From an uncultured Pseudomonadota bacterium (GTDB lineage Bacteria; Myxococcota; UBA796): a DNA stretch of 16,541 bases. This document shows positions 1 to 7,762 of this stretch, in pieces. The DNA lies in contig CAJWHX010000020.1 of NCBI GenBank assembly GCA_913040875.1, positions 1 through 16,541 on the forward strand, given 5' to 3'. A program made the translations under genes and the position numbers. The notes under the pieces were generated by a model. The model was not told where the DNA came from and searched no databases. It saw nothing but the letters and a program-made list of their open reading frames with translations. Numbering within the stretch: position 1 is the first letter of the stretch; every line of letters begins with the position of its first letter.

Positions 1-1
1 A

Positions 2-1078
2 GCAACGAGCTACTATGTACGTCAATATCGAGATCGTGTCGGAAATGAACTGGGATACGAGAACGTCATCCTAGGGGATTATGCACAGGATCACGAGGGC
101 TATCTGTTGATTCCTGAAGACTGGCTCTTAGGTGGCTATGAGACCAATATCAATCTGTGGGGTCCACTTCAAGCAGAGTACCTGATGGAACAAAATCTTG
201 AGATGTCTGCATTGCTGCAAACGGACCTACTGGAGGATCCAAACCCAGATGGCGTATATGACAGTACGTCTTATGCAGACAGACCATTGCCGACCTTTGC
301 ACCTGACACTACTGCACTTGCTGGAACCGTTGCGGATATTATATCAGAAGACCTATACACCCCTCTGGAAGTAGACGCACAAAGTCAGCCCGATGCTGTC
401 TTGCCCCGTGTACAGGGACTGGCTCAGTTCGTATGGGAAGGTGGAGACCCCGCGGTCGACAACCCACACATCGTCATCGAAACAAAAAATGCCAATGGAG
501 ACTGGGTAGAGTTGGAGACCAACAGTGGGCGGAGTGTTGATGAGACTCTACCGGATGTGTTGTTAACCCATACGCCCACCCCATTGGAACCATTTGAAGC
601 CATTCAAGACCATCAGTGGTGGGCTGGTTGGCAAACAGTGTCTCCAACTTCATCGAATGGAGACAGAATGGGGCTCCCTGTTGGAGAATATCGACTCCAC
701 GTGTATGGACACCACTATATCGGAACCGAAGAGACCTACCCATGGACCATCGAACCCTATGAAATCACTTCGGACTCATTTACTGTTCAACCGGCTGAAC
801 TCAACATATCGTTCAACGAAACGAACAATGGGCTATTGGTCTCTCTTCCAGGACCCGACTGGGGATACCGACTGATTGACCTCGATGGGTCTGCGGTTGG
901 TCACAATCCACCTATGGGGCTGGAGGTTACCCTCACCTTTGTTGATGGAACCACAGAAACACGTACGGACACAATATTTTTTGAGCAACAATTACTGGTC
1001 GAAAACATTGAAATCAGTTCTCTTCTAGAGGTGACAGCTATCGACATGTTTGGAAATCAAGGAGAATGGACGCAATGA
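2..1078 (+). CDS. Neutral/alkaline ceramidase-like secreted protein, C-terminal part (5'-truncated)
   Basis: The reading frame is open from the first complete codon (position 2), so the gene begins upstream of the window; 358 residues are visible. The first 60 or so visible residues match the end of the neutral ceramidase catalytic domain in pattern: a VILGDY segment, then GYLLIPEDW, then YET followed by LWGP, resembling the family's 'GL.N.Y.GY..T.EEY....YE....L.GP' signature. The remainder (about residues 140-260) resembles the family's C-terminal Ig-like domain, with a WVELET strand and a closing LPVGEYRLHVYGHHY segment like the family's 'PGTYR.RHFG'. Neutral ceramidases hydrolyse the amide bond of ceramides and are normally exported; signal peptide and zinc ligands would lie outside the window. 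A further beta-rich tail of about 100 residues follows. The stop codon overlaps the start of the next gene. Family assignment is by motif memory only; another amidase-like secreted enzyme is possible. Confidence 0.6.
   Translation, partial: ATSYYVRQYRDRVGNELGYENVILGDYAQDHEGYLLIPEDWLLGGYETNINLWGPLQAEYLMEQNLEMSALLQTDLLEDPNPDGVYDSTSYADRPLPTFAPDTTALAGTVADIISEDLYTPLEVDAQSQPDAVLPRVQGLAQFVWEGGDPAVDNPHIVIETKNANGDWVELETNSGRSVDETLPDVLLTHTPTPLEPFEAIQDHQWWAGWQTVSPTSSNGDRMGLPVGEYRLHVYGHHYIGTEETYPWTIEPYEITSDSFTVQPAELNISFNETNNGLLVSLPGPDWGYRLIDLDGSAVGHNPPMGLEVTLTFVDGTTETRTDTIFFEQQLLVENIEISSLLEVTAIDMFGNQGEWTQ
1059..1064 (+). promoter_or_regulatory. Ribosome binding site deciding the kinase start
   Basis: AAGGAG lies 10 nt before the ATG at 1075 and only 1 nt before the in-frame ATG at 1066. 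The ATG at 1066 is too close to be served by this site, so 1075 is the better start. It makes an ATGA overlap with the upstream stop, typical of translational coupling. Confidence 0.6.
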
Positions 1079-1710
1079 GTGACCCCACCACCCCAAAGAA
1101 GTTTATTGCCATCGCTGGAAACATGGGTGCAGGAAAGACGACAATGGTGCGCTATTTACACAGTCACTATGGCGTACACCCAGTTTACGAGCCCTTCATG
1201 GACAATCCCTATTTGGACGATTTTTATACGGACATGAAACGATGGGCCTTTCACTCTCAGATGTATTTTTTAACGCATAAGTTTCGTTTGCATATGGAGA
1301 TCGACAACACCCAAAACCAAACGATTGTACTCGATCGCTCCATTTATGAAGATGCCGAAATCTTTTGCCGGAACCTACATCGCACGAAGAGGATTCCCTC
1401 TAGAGAATTTGAAACGTACATGGAGCTGTACGAGACCATGCAGCAAGCCATTCAACCGCCAGATCTAATGATTTACTTGCGATGCTCCGTTCGAACCATC
1501 AAAAAACGAATCAAACAACGGGGCCGACCAAGTGAACAGGACCTCGATACCAAATACATCCGAAATTTGAATAAGCTCTACGAAGAATGGATTTCAAACT
1601 ACACTTTGAGCCCAGTGTTGATTTGGGATTCGGACAACATGGATTACATTGCCGACTTGGTACACAAAATCGAGTTTCATGAAACGATTCAGAAAGTATT
1701 GCCGACTTAG
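1075..1710 (+). CDS. Deoxynucleoside kinase (dNK/dCK family)
   Basis: Predicted cytosolic kinase that transfers phosphate from ATP to the 5'-hydroxyl of deoxynucleosides in the salvage pathway. The 211-residue protein has a P-loop (GNMGAGKTT, residues 15-23), the YEP segment after strand 2 (residues 38-40), a DRS motif with following YED (87-92) where the family has its catalytic acid and conserved arginine, and a lid with R-G-R (149-151) before PSEQD. Length fits the bacterial dNK family (about 200-220). Start chosen at 1075 on ribosome-binding-site spacing; an ATG at 1066 would add three residues. It overlaps the ceramidase-like gene by 4 nt, implying coupled translation, although no metabolic link is obvious. 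Substrate (dA/dG versus dC/dT) cannot be told from sequence alone. Thymidylate kinase is a less likely alternative, because the lid and DRS pattern fit dNK better. Confidence 0.88.
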   Translation: MSDPTTPKKFIAIAGNMGAGKTTMVRYLHSHYGVHPVYEPFMDNPYLDDFYTDMKRWAFHSQMYFLTHKFRLHMEIDNTQNQTIVLDRSIYEDAEIFCRNLHRTKRIPSREFETYMELYETMQQAIQPPDLMIYLRCSVRTIKKRIKQRGRPSEQDLDTKYIRNLNKLYEEWISNYTLSPVLIWDSDNMDYIADLVHKIEFHETIQKVLPT

Positions 1711-1768
1711 ACTGGGAAAAGAAGTTCAAACAGACTAAAACAGTTGTGTTTAATGCATCCTAATTTTT

Positions 1769-1773
1769 GGAGG
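1769..1773 (+). promoter_or_regulatory. Strong ribosome binding site of the aldehyde dehydrogenase
   Basis: GGAGG ends 4 nt before the ATG at 1778 and fixes that start. The 67-nt gap before the gene shows no convincing terminator or promoter. Confidence 0.65.
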
Positions 1774-1777
1774 ACAC

Positions 1778-3397
1778 ATGCTCACCGGTCGTTTCAATAC
1801 CCCATTGCCAACCAATGAACCTGTTTACGGATATGCTCCTGGCTCTGCAGAACGAGCAGAATTGGAGGCCGAACTTGATGCTCGAAAAGCACAGGTCATT
1901 GAAATCCCTTGTGTTGTCGGTGGAGAACGTATTTTTACCGGACGCACAGTCGAAATCACAATGCCTTGCGATCATGGTCATGTCCTTGCAGTTGCCCACT
2001 TAGCCACTCCAGAGGTAGTCGAACAGGCCATTGCAAACACCCTTGCAGCGCAACAAGCATGGAGCGAGTTGCCATGGTCAGAACGTGTCGCCATATTTTT
2101 GAGAGCGGCAGAACTTCTTCGTACGACTTGGCGCCAGCGTTTGAATGCCACCACGATGCTCTGCCAAGCCAAAACCTGTCATCAAGCAGAAATTGACACC
2201 GCGTGTGAGTTGATCGATTTTTGGAAGTTTAACGCACACTACGCTCAGCAAATCCTGTCCGACCAACCTCAAAGCAATCCGGGAATGTGGAATCGATTGG
2301 ATTATCGACCGTTGGAGGGATTTGTCTTCTCTATCACCCCCTTCAACTTCACATCGATAGCCTTAAATCTTCCTACAGCTCCAGCAATGATGGGCAATGT
2401 CAACATCTGGAAACCATCCACAACCCAACTGCTATCTGCTTGGGAAGGCATGCTTCTATTGGAAGAAGCCGGGTTACCACCAGGGGTCATCAACTTCTTA
2501 CCTGGTGAAGGAGCAGATGTTGGAGATATCGTACTGGCGAATGAACACCTTGCAGGTTTACACTTTACAGGATCCACTGCAACATTCCAGCATCTGTGGA
2601 AAACCATTGGAAACAACATCCAAAACTACCGCACGTATCCAAAGATCGTTGGAGAAACAGGCGGAAAAGACTTCATCATTGCCCACCCATCGGCCAACGC
2701 ACAGCAAGTTGCCATTGCCATTCTACGCGGTTCTTTCGAATTCCAAGGTCAAAAATGTTCCGCTGCCTCTAGAGTATACCTACCCCAAAGCATGTGGGAA
2801 GAGGTTAAAACCGTCATCGTAGAAGAAACTCCGAAAATGAAGATGGGAGACACCTGTGACTTCTCTAACTTCTTGGGCGCCGTGATCGATGAAAGAGCGT
2901 TCAACAAGCATAAAGAATACTTACAACTTGCCCACGATACAGCAACCGTAATCACGGGTGGAAAAGCACATGGCGATACAGGATGGTTCATCGAACCGAC
3001 TGTCGTTCAAGTCAGCGATCCCAAACATCGCTTGATGGCTGAAGAAATCTTTGGACCCATAGCATCGATATACGTCTACGAAGATACTGAGTTTTCAAAC
3101 ATTCTGAAGATTGCAGATGAAACCAGCCCATATGCACTCACCGGAGCCATTTTCTCTACCGACAGATATGCCATACAGGAAGCCCTCAGCACACTAAGAA
3201 ATGCGGCTGGTAACTTCTATATCAATGACAAACCAACTGGTGCTGTTGTAGGACAACAACCCTTTGGTGGGGCTCGAGGCTCTGGTACAAATGATAAAGC
3301 TGGGTCAGCCCAAAATCTCCTGCGATGGGTCTCACCTCGTACCATTAAGGAAACATTCAACCCGCCAACCGATTGGCGCTATGGATTCTTGGGATAA
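1778..3397 (+). CDS. pruA: L-glutamate gamma-semialdehyde dehydrogenase (P5C dehydrogenase, ALDH4A1 type)
   Basis: Second step of proline breakdown: oxidises glutamate semialdehyde (in equilibrium with P5C) to glutamate using NAD+. The 539-residue protein is a full-length aldehyde dehydrogenase. Visible elements are the SITPFNFTSIALNLPTAPA segment (185-203), WKPS (211-214) of the cofactor site, FTGST (263-267), the general base E293 in GETGGK, and catalytic C327 in GQKCSA. The C-terminus (PFGGARGSGTNDKAG, then RWVSPRTIKETF and DWRYGFL) closely follows human ALDH4A1, so this is the stand-alone group 1 enzyme and not the C-terminal half of a fused PutA. No proline dehydrogenase gene is next to it in this window, so its partner must be elsewhere or upstream. 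It has its own strong ribosome binding site. Confidence 0.93.
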   Translation: MLTGRFNTPLPTNEPVYGYAPGSAERAELEAELDARKAQVIEIPCVVGGERIFTGRTVEITMPCDHGHVLAVAHLATPEVVEQAIANTLAAQQAWSELPWSERVAIFLRAAELLRTTWRQRLNATTMLCQAKTCHQAEIDTACELIDFWKFNAHYAQQILSDQPQSNPGMWNRLDYRPLEGFVFSITPFNFTSIALNLPTAPAMMGNVNIWKPSTTQLLSAWEGMLLLEEAGLPPGVINFLPGEGADVGDIVLANEHLAGLHFTGSTATFQHLWKTIGNNIQNYRTYPKIVGETGGKDFIIAHPSANAQQVAIAILRGSFEFQGQKCSAASRVYLPQSMWEEVKTVIVEETPKMKMGDTCDFSNFLGAVIDERAFNKHKEYLQLAHDTATVITGGKAHGDTGWFIEPTVVQVSDPKHRLMAEEIFGPIASIYVYEDTEFSNILKIADETSPYALTGAIFSTDRYAIQEALSTLRNAAGNFYINDKPTGAVVGQQPFGGARGSGTNDKAGSAQNLLRWVSPRTIKETFNPPTDWRYGFLG

Positions 3398-3415
3398 ATT
3401 CGGTCTGATTATGAC

Positions 3416-3429
3416 TGGTTCTACAACCA
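3416..3429 (+). repeat. Small inverted repeat after pruA
   Basis: TGGTT, loop CTAC, AACCA: a perfect 5-bp stem 18 nt after the pruA stop. There is no T-run after it, so it is not a typical intrinsic terminator. It may slow or mark the 3' end of the upstream transcript, or be chance. Confidence 0.3.
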
Positions 3430-3433
3430 ACTG

Positions 3434-3462
3434 TTGACAGTGCATTGAATATAGACTATAGT
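3434..3462 (+). promoter_or_regulatory. Near-consensus sigma-70 promoter for the XPB helicase operon
   Basis: A perfect -35 box TTGACA (3434-3439) is followed by exactly 17 nt and then a -10 box TATAGT (3457-3462, 5 of 6 matching TATAAT). Predicted start of transcription is around 3468-3470. It is the best promoter seen in the window and points at the helicase pair. Seen directly in sequence; activity is inferred. Confidence 0.7.
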
Positions 3463-3682
3463 TCCTATTAGATAGAGAATGTCTTGTTCAGTGCACTTAT
3501 TTTTTGCGACGAACATTTAAGACCCTTCCACAAATATTTGGAACATTCAATTAAGTAGTTTTCTTGAACCGACCGTTTTAAGCTTCTTCCTAGCTGGTGG
3601 TCTATGGTGGGTAATCTGTTTCGCAGACTGAACCCTGTAATGATTTTGTCAGCCACATCTTTTTATTCTTATTTATTGTGCG

Positions 3683-3696
3683 TGCCAGTAGTGGCA
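3683..3696 (+). promoter_or_regulatory. Hairpin just upstream of the helicase start
   Basis: TGCCA, loop GTAG, TGGCA: a perfect 5-bp stem ending 13 nt before the ATG at 3710, extendable by one G-U pair. The only Shine-Dalgarno-like bases near the start are a weak TGAG at 3701-3704. A hairpin next to a weak site could affect translation; this is speculative. Confidence 0.3.
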
Positions 3697-3709
3697 TTTG
3701 TGAGCATAC

Positions 3710-5485
3710 ATGCAAATCAATCTTGATAATCCAGTCATAGTACAAGCCGATGGTAAAGTTCTCGTCGAAGCAAATCATAAAACATATGAACAAGCAAGAG
3801 AATTTTTGACACAATTTGCAGAACTTGAGTCCAGTCCAGATGCACTTCATACTTATCAGATTACGCGTATTTCATTGTGGAACGCAGCCTCGTCCAACCT
3901 CTCTACTTCAGAAATCGTAGCAGGACTCAACAAGATCAGTAAATATCCTATACCCGGTGAAGTCGAGGAACTGATTGCTGACACCATCGAGCGGTATGGT
4001 TTGGTCAAGCTACTACCAAACCCAGAACAGCCTTCTGAGATCAAAATTCAGTTTGAAACGCCCTATGTTCAGAGACTATTCACTGGGGACCCTTTGGTTC
4101 AAGACTACCTCATTAAAAGAGGCCGACGCAGAGATCTTCGGTTCAGCATTTCAATTGAGAATCGAGGCATCTTCAAACAACAATGCCTATTGGCAGATTG
4201 GCCAGTAGAGGATTTGGCTGGCTTTAAGCCCGGAACGGCGCTCCCTTTTAAGCTCCGAGAACGAATTAAAAATACAGATGTTGTGTTTGAACCTCGAACC
4301 TATCAGTGGGAAGCTGCAAAACGATGGTACCAAGAAGGAAAGTCTACTGGAGGATGTGGTGTCGTGGTCCTAGCATGCGGCGGTGGCAAAACAATCGTAG
4401 GAATCACTGCAATGTCACTTGTCCAGCGAAAGACATTGATCTTGGCAACCAACCAAGCCTCTGTCAATCAGTGGATTCAAGAGATCATCAGCAAGACCAC
4501 ACTCACTGCTCGGGACGTTGGTTCGTACACCGCCAACTCTAGAGAGTTGAGACCCGTCACGGTCTCCACTTATCAAATGGTCTCCCACAAAAAATCCAAA
4601 GACGATGGGTTTAAACATCTAGACATCTTCGATAAAGAAGATTGGGGACTGATCATTTACGACGAAGTGCATTTGCTTCCGGCTCCTGTATTTGGTGCAA
4701 CCGCCAATCTACAAGCCATGAGGCGACTGGGGCTTACAGCCACGTTGGTTCGAGAAGATGGTCGAGAAACAGACGTGTTTACTTTGGTTGGACCCAAACG
4801 ATACGAACTCCCCTGGCAAGATTTGCAAAAAATGGGATTCATTGCCTCAATGGAATGTGTAGAAATCCACCTTGAAATGAGTGACATGCTCACGCGCAAA
4901 TACAAAGATGCAGCCGAAAAAGATAAATTCATGATCGCTTGCTCGAATCCCGCTAAGCTAAATGCCGTACGGTATTTGCTGCAAAAACATCAACAAGACA
5001 ATATTCTGATCATTGGCACGTATCTTGAGCAGCTTGAGATTATGAGTACAGAATTAAAGCTCCCTGTGATTACAGGAAAAACGCCCAATCATGTTCGCGA
5101 ACAGCTGTTTGGAAAGTTCCGTTCCGGCAAAATCAAAACGCTCATTGTGAGTAAAGTCGCCAATTTTTCCATTGACCTTCCCGATGCAAATGTTGCCATT
5201 CAACTGTCTGGAACGTTTGGATCTCGGCAAGAAGAAGCCCAGCGTTTAGGCCGCATCTTAAGACCAAAGAATCTGAAAGGCAAGAAGCGCGCGGATAAAA
5301 ATCGTGCACCCGTAGAAAACAAAGCCTACTTTTACACGTTGGTCACGAAAGATAGCAAAGAACAAACATTTGCGCTCAACCGCCAAAAGTTCTTAGCGGG
5401 TCAAGGCTATCGATACATTCTACAAGACTTCTCGACCTTGTCTTCCTTGTCTTCATCTCCTTCCATCACTGCAACCCCTATCTAA
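3710..5485 (+). CDS. xpb: Bacterial XPB-type DNA helicase (SF2, DEVH box)
   Basis: ATP-driven 3'-5' DNA helicase/translocase related to eukaryotic XPB/Ssl2 of TFIIH and to mycobacterial XPB. The 591-residue protein starts with the XPB N-terminal (damage-recognition-like) domain, about residues 1-190, beginning near NPVIVQADGKVLVE. The helicase core has Walker A ACGGGKT (222-228), DEVH (318-321), the TAT motif (343-345), the XPB-specific RED motif (348-350), then PKRYELPW, and in the second RecA lobe SKVANFSIDLP, SGTFGSRQEEA and motif VI QRLGRILRP (511-519). A basic GKKRADKNR insert (524-532) precedes the end, and the last 15 residues are Ser/Thr-rich. An in-frame TGA lies 9 nt before the ATG, so the start is well bounded, though the ribosome binding site is weak. 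No Bax1-type nuclease gene is adjacent; instead a large helicase-associated partner follows. Role in repair is inferred from the family. Confidence 0.95.
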   Translation: MQINLDNPVIVQADGKVLVEANHKTYEQAREFLTQFAELESSPDALHTYQITRISLWNAASSNLSTSEIVAGLNKISKYPIPGEVEELIADTIERYGLVKLLPNPEQPSEIKIQFETPYVQRLFTGDPLVQDYLIKRGRRRDLRFSISIENRGIFKQQCLLADWPVEDLAGFKPGTALPFKLRERIKNTDVVFEPRTYQWEAAKRWYQEGKSTGGCGVVVLACGGGKTIVGITAMSLVQRKTLILATNQASVNQWIQEIISKTTLTARDVGSYTANSRELRPVTVSTYQMVSHKKSKDDGFKHLDIFDKEDWGLIIYDEVHLLPAPVFGATANLQAMRRLGLTATLVREDGRETDVFTLVGPKRYELPWQDLQKMGFIASMECVEIHLEMSDMLTRKYKDAAEKDKFMIACSNPAKLNAVRYLLQKHQQDNILIIGTYLEQLEIMSTELKLPVITGKTPNHVREQLFGKFRSGKIKTLIVSKVANFSIDLPDANVAIQLSGTFGSRQEEAQRLGRILRPKNLKGKKRADKNRAPVENKAYFYTLVTKDSKEQTFALNRQKFLAGQGYRYILQDFSTLSSLSSSPSITATPI

Positions 5486-5508
5486 ATGGACTGATTCATA
5501 TCGGTCTC

Positions 5509-5512
5509 GGAG
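5509..5512 (+). promoter_or_regulatory. Ribosome binding site of the helicase-associated protein
   Basis: GGAG ends 6 nt before the ATG at 5519. The 33-nt gap has no promoter or terminator, so the two genes are probably cotranscribed. Confidence 0.5.
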
Positions 5513-5518
5513 CAGATT

Positions 5519-7639
5519 ATGAGTTCAACCTCAGCTGGTACAAATAAATCTGGACGCAATCGATTCCCCAAAAAGAAGTTCCGCAGAAAGCGCAACAATA
5601 GAAGGGGTGGACCAAACGTTCCGAACTATCGAAAGGTCAACAAAGCCGTTGCGATTCTACAGAGCCCGCCCAATTATCCGGAAAATCCCAAACGCGGTAA
5701 ACGGGTTCAGAAGCCTGCAGGACTGGTAGAATACCTAACTCAATTACCTGAATCTCTGGTGGTTGCATTATACAAAAGTACTGGTGGGCAACCCAATAAG
5801 GTGGGTAACTTTGATCGAATTGTTCAGCTGACCTCGAAGGCCTTGGGGCAAGAAACACGTCTTAAGACACTGGTAAAAGATCTGAAACCCAATCAACTCA
5901 ACAGTCTCATCACAATGATCCAGTGTGGAGGCATTGCTCACTGTAATGAGATCATTGAAGAACTCGTTATTTCATACGGTGGCAGGAACAAAGACTGGAC
6001 TCAAGCGTTGAACGATTTGGGAAAACTGGGTCTACTCGCCCGATCCGCCACAGAACATGACCACTTCTTTTACATTGTACCAGAACCGTTGCTCCCGTTG
6101 TTTGAGCATGCTCTCAAACAAGACTTAACGCTTCCGACTTTTGCCCATGAAGGGATCTCAGTCGATAACGATGGAACATTGCCTACAGCGTTTGATTTCT
6201 CTTTGGTCGCTTTGGCCAGTTATCTGCATCAAAAGCCGGCTCGATTGACTCAGCATGACATCCACCGAAGTGATCGTGAGGAATTGGATGCATTCTTTGG
6301 TCAGATTTGGACCCCGGGCAGCGAACGATTTGATTTCTTGTTGGACTTCCTTTTGACCCATGGAATGCTCAGCTTTCAGAACGCACAACTCAATATTGTA
6401 CCGGGAGTTTTGGATGAATGGCTAGCCATGTCCCAGGCAGACCAAACAGCCCTTGTAATGGCGAAACTCGACCAAGAATTTACACTAACCGAGTGGTTGC
6501 TCTGGGTTGTTCATCAAGCCGATGGGGAATGGTTGCCGGCTCATCCTTTACAATCTTTGTACAGAAGATGGATTCAAGGGGATAAATGGCGACAACGTTT
6601 TTATGAAGACAAATGGTCGGAAGACAACTCTGATGACTTACCATCCTTTGCCACACTGCTTCGATATGGATTCTTAGAAAGAGGCGTTTGGGGACAAGAG
6701 CAATTCTACCGATTGACCGAGTTTGCCACCTCCCTAATCTCCAGACAAAAGTCCGATGAGATCAGCAAGTTTTACCTGACGCCAAACTTTGAAATTGTAG
6801 CTCCGATGGGTACTTCTGCTCATTTGCTGTTCAAACTTGGTGAACTCTGTGAATTCAGCAACTGCGATCGGGCAAATACATATAAGTTGACTGTGCAGTC
6901 AATTGAAAAGGCAAAGGAATCCGGTTGGAAACGAGACGAGGTGTTGCAATTCTTCACCAAACACAGCCAGTTGGGAATCCCTGAAAATGTTGACTTTACA
7001 CTAAAAAAATGGCTTGGAAGCGACCCTTCTGCTACTTTTCACAACGTACTGATGCTCACAGTACACCGAAATCAGGTGCCCGCATTTGAGTCTAACTCAG
7101 CATTTAAACCATTTATCGTACATCGTTTTCTTCCTGGAATGTATGCCGTTCATCCAAATCGCAAAGAGGAGTTGGAAGCGGAAATGGTCAAAGCCGGCAT
7201 TCAATTTGGTGAACACACAATCGATTATCCACAAGGTCAACATCTCGAACAAGAAAAGGATCTCTTATCAACACAGGTCAAAGAGGCTCGTGAACTTAAA
7301 GTCGAACACGCGGATTTGGCTAGACCAACAGATGTTACACCAAATGAGCTGTGCTTTATCTCTGAAGTCAAAACAAAAGAAGAAGCAAAGCAAATTCGAA
7401 TTACGAGCAGTTATTGCAAAAAACTATGTGAACAAGCGCTAGAATCCAATCAATACATCCGACTCGAATACCCTCAAAAAAAGGCAGCACCCAAATGGGT
7501 GACCGTCACCCCTGAAAAAATATCTGCCTCAGGAAATGGGAGTCTAACCTTAAGTGGACGAGTTCATGAGTCCAATCGAAAATTGACCTTTGCTTTACAC
7601 AGGGTCTTGAATATCGAATTGGTTCCTTCAGAAGGATAA
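5519..7639 (+). CDS. XPB partner: helicase-associated domain protein (Rv0862c-like)
   Basis: A 706-residue protein of the kind encoded next to XPB in actinobacteria (M. tuberculosis Rv0862c beside Rv0861c), and sharing that position here. Residues about 9-31 are a Lys/Arg-rich, probably disordered tail that could bind nucleic acid. Residues about 65-200 look helical, with winged-helix-like stretches. About 418-500 carries the XPB/Ssl2 N-terminal-like (Helicase_C_3) signature: LTPNFEIVAP, then TYKLTVQSIEKAKESG, then IPENVDFTLKKWL. About 508-563 continues this with FIVHRFLPGMYAVHP. The last 60 residues (YIRLEYP to TFALHRVLNIEL, 646-701) resemble a WYL-type beta domain ending in the family's 'F.LHR' element. 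There is no Walker motif, so it is not itself a helicase. Likely a DNA-binding or regulatory partner of XPB; the exact function is not established. Confidence 0.8.
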   Translation: MSSTSAGTNKSGRNRFPKKKFRRKRNNRRGGPNVPNYRKVNKAVAILQSPPNYPENPKRGKRVQKPAGLVEYLTQLPESLVVALYKSTGGQPNKVGNFDRIVQLTSKALGQETRLKTLVKDLKPNQLNSLITMIQCGGIAHCNEIIEELVISYGGRNKDWTQALNDLGKLGLLARSATEHDHFFYIVPEPLLPLFEHALKQDLTLPTFAHEGISVDNDGTLPTAFDFSLVALASYLHQKPARLTQHDIHRSDREELDAFFGQIWTPGSERFDFLLDFLLTHGMLSFQNAQLNIVPGVLDEWLAMSQADQTALVMAKLDQEFTLTEWLLWVVHQADGEWLPAHPLQSLYRRWIQGDKWRQRFYEDKWSEDNSDDLPSFATLLRYGFLERGVWGQEQFYRLTEFATSLISRQKSDEISKFYLTPNFEIVAPMGTSAHLLFKLGELCEFSNCDRANTYKLTVQSIEKAKESGWKRDEVLQFFTKHSQLGIPENVDFTLKKWLGSDPSATFHNVLMLTVHRNQVPAFESNSAFKPFIVHRFLPGMYAVHPNRKEELEAEMVKAGIQFGEHTIDYPQGQHLEQEKDLLSTQVKEARELKVEHADLARPTDVTPNELCFISEVKTKEEAKQIRITSSYCKKLCEQALESNQYIRLEYPQKKAAPKWVTVTPEKISASGNGSLTLSGRVHESNRKLTFALHRVLNIELVPSEG

Positions 7640-7762
7640 ATGAATTTCACGCAATCTTAACGGTTTAATCCGTGTTCGATTTGAATTGTGCCCTATATTT
7701 GAATAACTATAGACTGGTGGTGGCTACTTTGATCCATCCCTAACTCGCACTGTCGGAATTCA
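7640..7762 (+). promoter_or_regulatory. Gap before the xseB-tonB operon, possible weak promoter
   Basis: A 123-nt gap in which a promoter for the nine-gene run would be expected. TATAGA (7708-7713) could be a -10 box, with TTGTGC (7686-7691) 16 nt upstream as a poor -35 box. ACGG, TTTAAT, CCGT (7660-7673) forms a 4-bp stem without a T-run, so no intrinsic terminator is evident for the helicase pair. Readthrough from the upstream promoter is possible. Confidence 0.3.

Larger units (their letters stand above)
3398..3709 (+). other. Intergenic region / long leader before the XPB helicase gene
   Basis: A 312-nt gap with no supported gene on either strand. It contains a 5-bp inverted repeat (3416-3429), a near-consensus sigma-70 promoter (3434-3462), a T-rich stretch and a 5-bp hairpin (3683-3696) close to the helicase start. 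No tRNA fold, riboswitch consensus or intrinsic terminator with a T-run was recognised. Since the predicted transcription start is near 3469, about 240 nt would be untranslated leader. Confidence 0.6.

Noticed and set aside
2397..2822. Plus-strand 141-codon open frame inside the aldehyde dehydrogenase gene
   Set aside because: It is an alternative frame of a clearly coding region whose catalytic motifs are intact, and its translation resembles no family.
3416..3429. Intrinsic terminator after pruA
   Set aside because: The stem is only 5 bp and is not followed by a T-run, so it was kept only as a small inverted repeat.
3398..3709. tRNA, riboswitch or small RNA gene in the long gap
   Set aside because: No cloverleaf, T-loop GTTCRA consensus or known aptamer pattern was seen; only a promoter and short stems can be supported.
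3602..3850. Minus-strand open frame of 82 codons over the xpb leader and start
   Set aside because: Low-complexity Cys/Phe-rich translation, no ribosome site, and it runs antisense into a well-supported gene.
3710..7639. A DNA defence system built on the helicase and its partner
   Set aside because: The helicase has the XPB-specific RED motif and its partner matches the known XPB neighbour; no nuclease, methylase or toxin gene accompanies them.
7660..7673. Intrinsic terminator after the helicase-associated gene
   Set aside because: A 4-bp stem with a 6-nt loop and no T-tract is not enough.
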